Assembly (NCBI RefSeq): GCF_003719305.1
Contig: NZ_RARC01000044.1
Coordinates: forward strand, 1-41,407
Direction of reading: 5' to 3'
Source of the DNA: Mycolicibacterium stellerae
GTDB taxonomy: Bacteria > Actinomycetota > Actinomycetes > Mycobacteriales > Mycobacteriaceae
DNA: 41,407 nucleotides
How positions within the stretch are numbered: position 1 is the stretch's first letter; every line of letters starts with the position of its first letter. The position numbers and the translations under genes were made by a program. The notes under the pieces were generated by a model. It was given only the letters and a program-made list of their open reading frames with translations. It had not been told where the DNA came from and made no database searches. Shown here piece after piece: positions 41,223 to 41,407 of the stretch.

Positions 41223-41407
41223 TCAGAACGGTGGTGGTTTGTTGCGTTCGGCGACGTGGGCGTCGTTGAGTTTGCGTTCTGCGGCTTTGGCTTTGGCGGT
41301 GGTGTGGGCGCGGGTGTGTCGGCGTTTGGGCATCATCGCCCCGCGGCCTTGGGCCGGTTCGACCTCTGGTGGTTGGCCGGTCCAGAGGGTGGCGGTGGGC
41401 GCGCACA
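41223..41407 (-). CDS. C-terminal end of a DUF222/HNH (13E12-type) protein, cut by the window edge
   Basis: Only the last 60 codons are visible, in a frame with no internal start codon needed. The end reads ATLWTGQPPEVEPAQGRGAM, then PKRRHTRAHTTAKAKAAERK and LNDAHVAERNKPPPF before TGA. This is the usual C-terminal tail of mycobacterial 13E12 repeat-family proteins, which carry DUF222 and an HNH nuclease motif further upstream. The catalytic part is outside the window, so it cannot be said whether the gene is whole. These genes occur in several copies in mycobacterial genomes and can act as recombination or phage insertion spots. An alternative minus-strand frame over the same DNA is an Arg/Thr-rich shadow. 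Confidence 0.75.
   Translation of the reverse strand, partial: CAPTATLWTGQPPEVEPAQGRGAMMPKRRHTRAHTTAKAKAAERKLNDAHVAERNKPPPF

Noticed and set aside
41194..41406. 70-codon Arg/Thr/Pro-rich frame on the minus strand
   Set aside because: It is a shadow of the 13E12-type C-terminus in the neighbouring frame.

Overview
The window reads as chromosomal DNA of a mycobacterium, most likely a fast-growing Mycolicibacterium-type species. The grounds are high GC with GTG/ATG starts and many 1-8 nt gene overlaps, a 19-kDa LpqH-type lipoprotein, a small secreted CDGP-type protein, an F420-type (Ddn-like) reductase, a DUF222/HNH (13E12-type) protein end, and a gene set matching, as I recall it, the M. tuberculosis Rv2551c-Rv2573 neighbourhood (aroE, mltG, ruvX, alaS, yjbQ, Rv2557-like, rarA, the Rv2566-Rv2569c set, aspS, a ketopantoate-reductase-like gene). 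No tRNA, rRNA, CRISPR array, intact insertion sequence or prophage was recognised.

Layout. 1-3380: the end of a type-B carboxylesterase, two tandem SRPBCC proteins and a PanE-like reductase. 3459-5662: aspS with a translationally coupled deazaflavin-dependent reductase. 5631-8369: an NmrA-type reductase and a thiolase, divergent from an HxlR regulator. 8366-10235: a YjbR-like protein and an LpqH-type lipoprotein, divergent from a DUF389 membrane protein. 10278-18205: a four-gene cluster of transglutaminase-DUF2126 fusion, circularly permuted ATP-grasp plus alpha-E protein, second transglutaminase and HEIGH zinc peptidase. 18170-24607: a PucR regulator divergent from an operon of APC permease, two SDRs, ureohydrolase and NodB-fold hydrolase. 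24604-27243 (minus): ASCH-like/winged-helix protein, SDR, NTF2-like protein, SDR. 27267-30681: DUF3097, RarA, a 61-residue membrane protein, and an ArsR/SRPBCC pair. 30699-32371 (minus): cupin, GlsB/YeaQ membrane protein, Rv2557-like protein. 32475-38628: yjbQ, then alaS-ruvX-mltG-aroE-prepilin-peptidase-like. 38635-41407: CDGP-type secreted protein, alpha/beta-hydrolase-cyclase fusion, an unrecognised 97-residue gene and the C-terminal end of a 13E12-type HNH protein.

How the genes work together. The most unusual system is the transglutaminase/ATP-grasp/alpha-E/metallopeptidase cluster. Its four genes overlap by 1, 4 and 8 nt, so they are almost certainly made together. They pair predicted amide-bond-forming enzymes with predicted amide-bond-breaking ones, the parts expected of a peptide-synthesis or protein-tagging pathway whose substrate is unknown. 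The second candidate is the PucR-linked operon, which looks like uptake and breakdown of a guanidino or cyclic-amide nitrogen compound. At the DNA level the window has many mycobacterial leaderless starts: a TANNNT -10 box 6-8 nt before the initiation codon. One is a face-to-face pair of overlapping -10 boxes driving two leaderless GTG genes from a 23-bp spacer. There is also a 17-bp-arm inverted repeat between the thiolase and NmrA genes.

All assignments come from reading the sequence and from remembered family features. No database search was possible.
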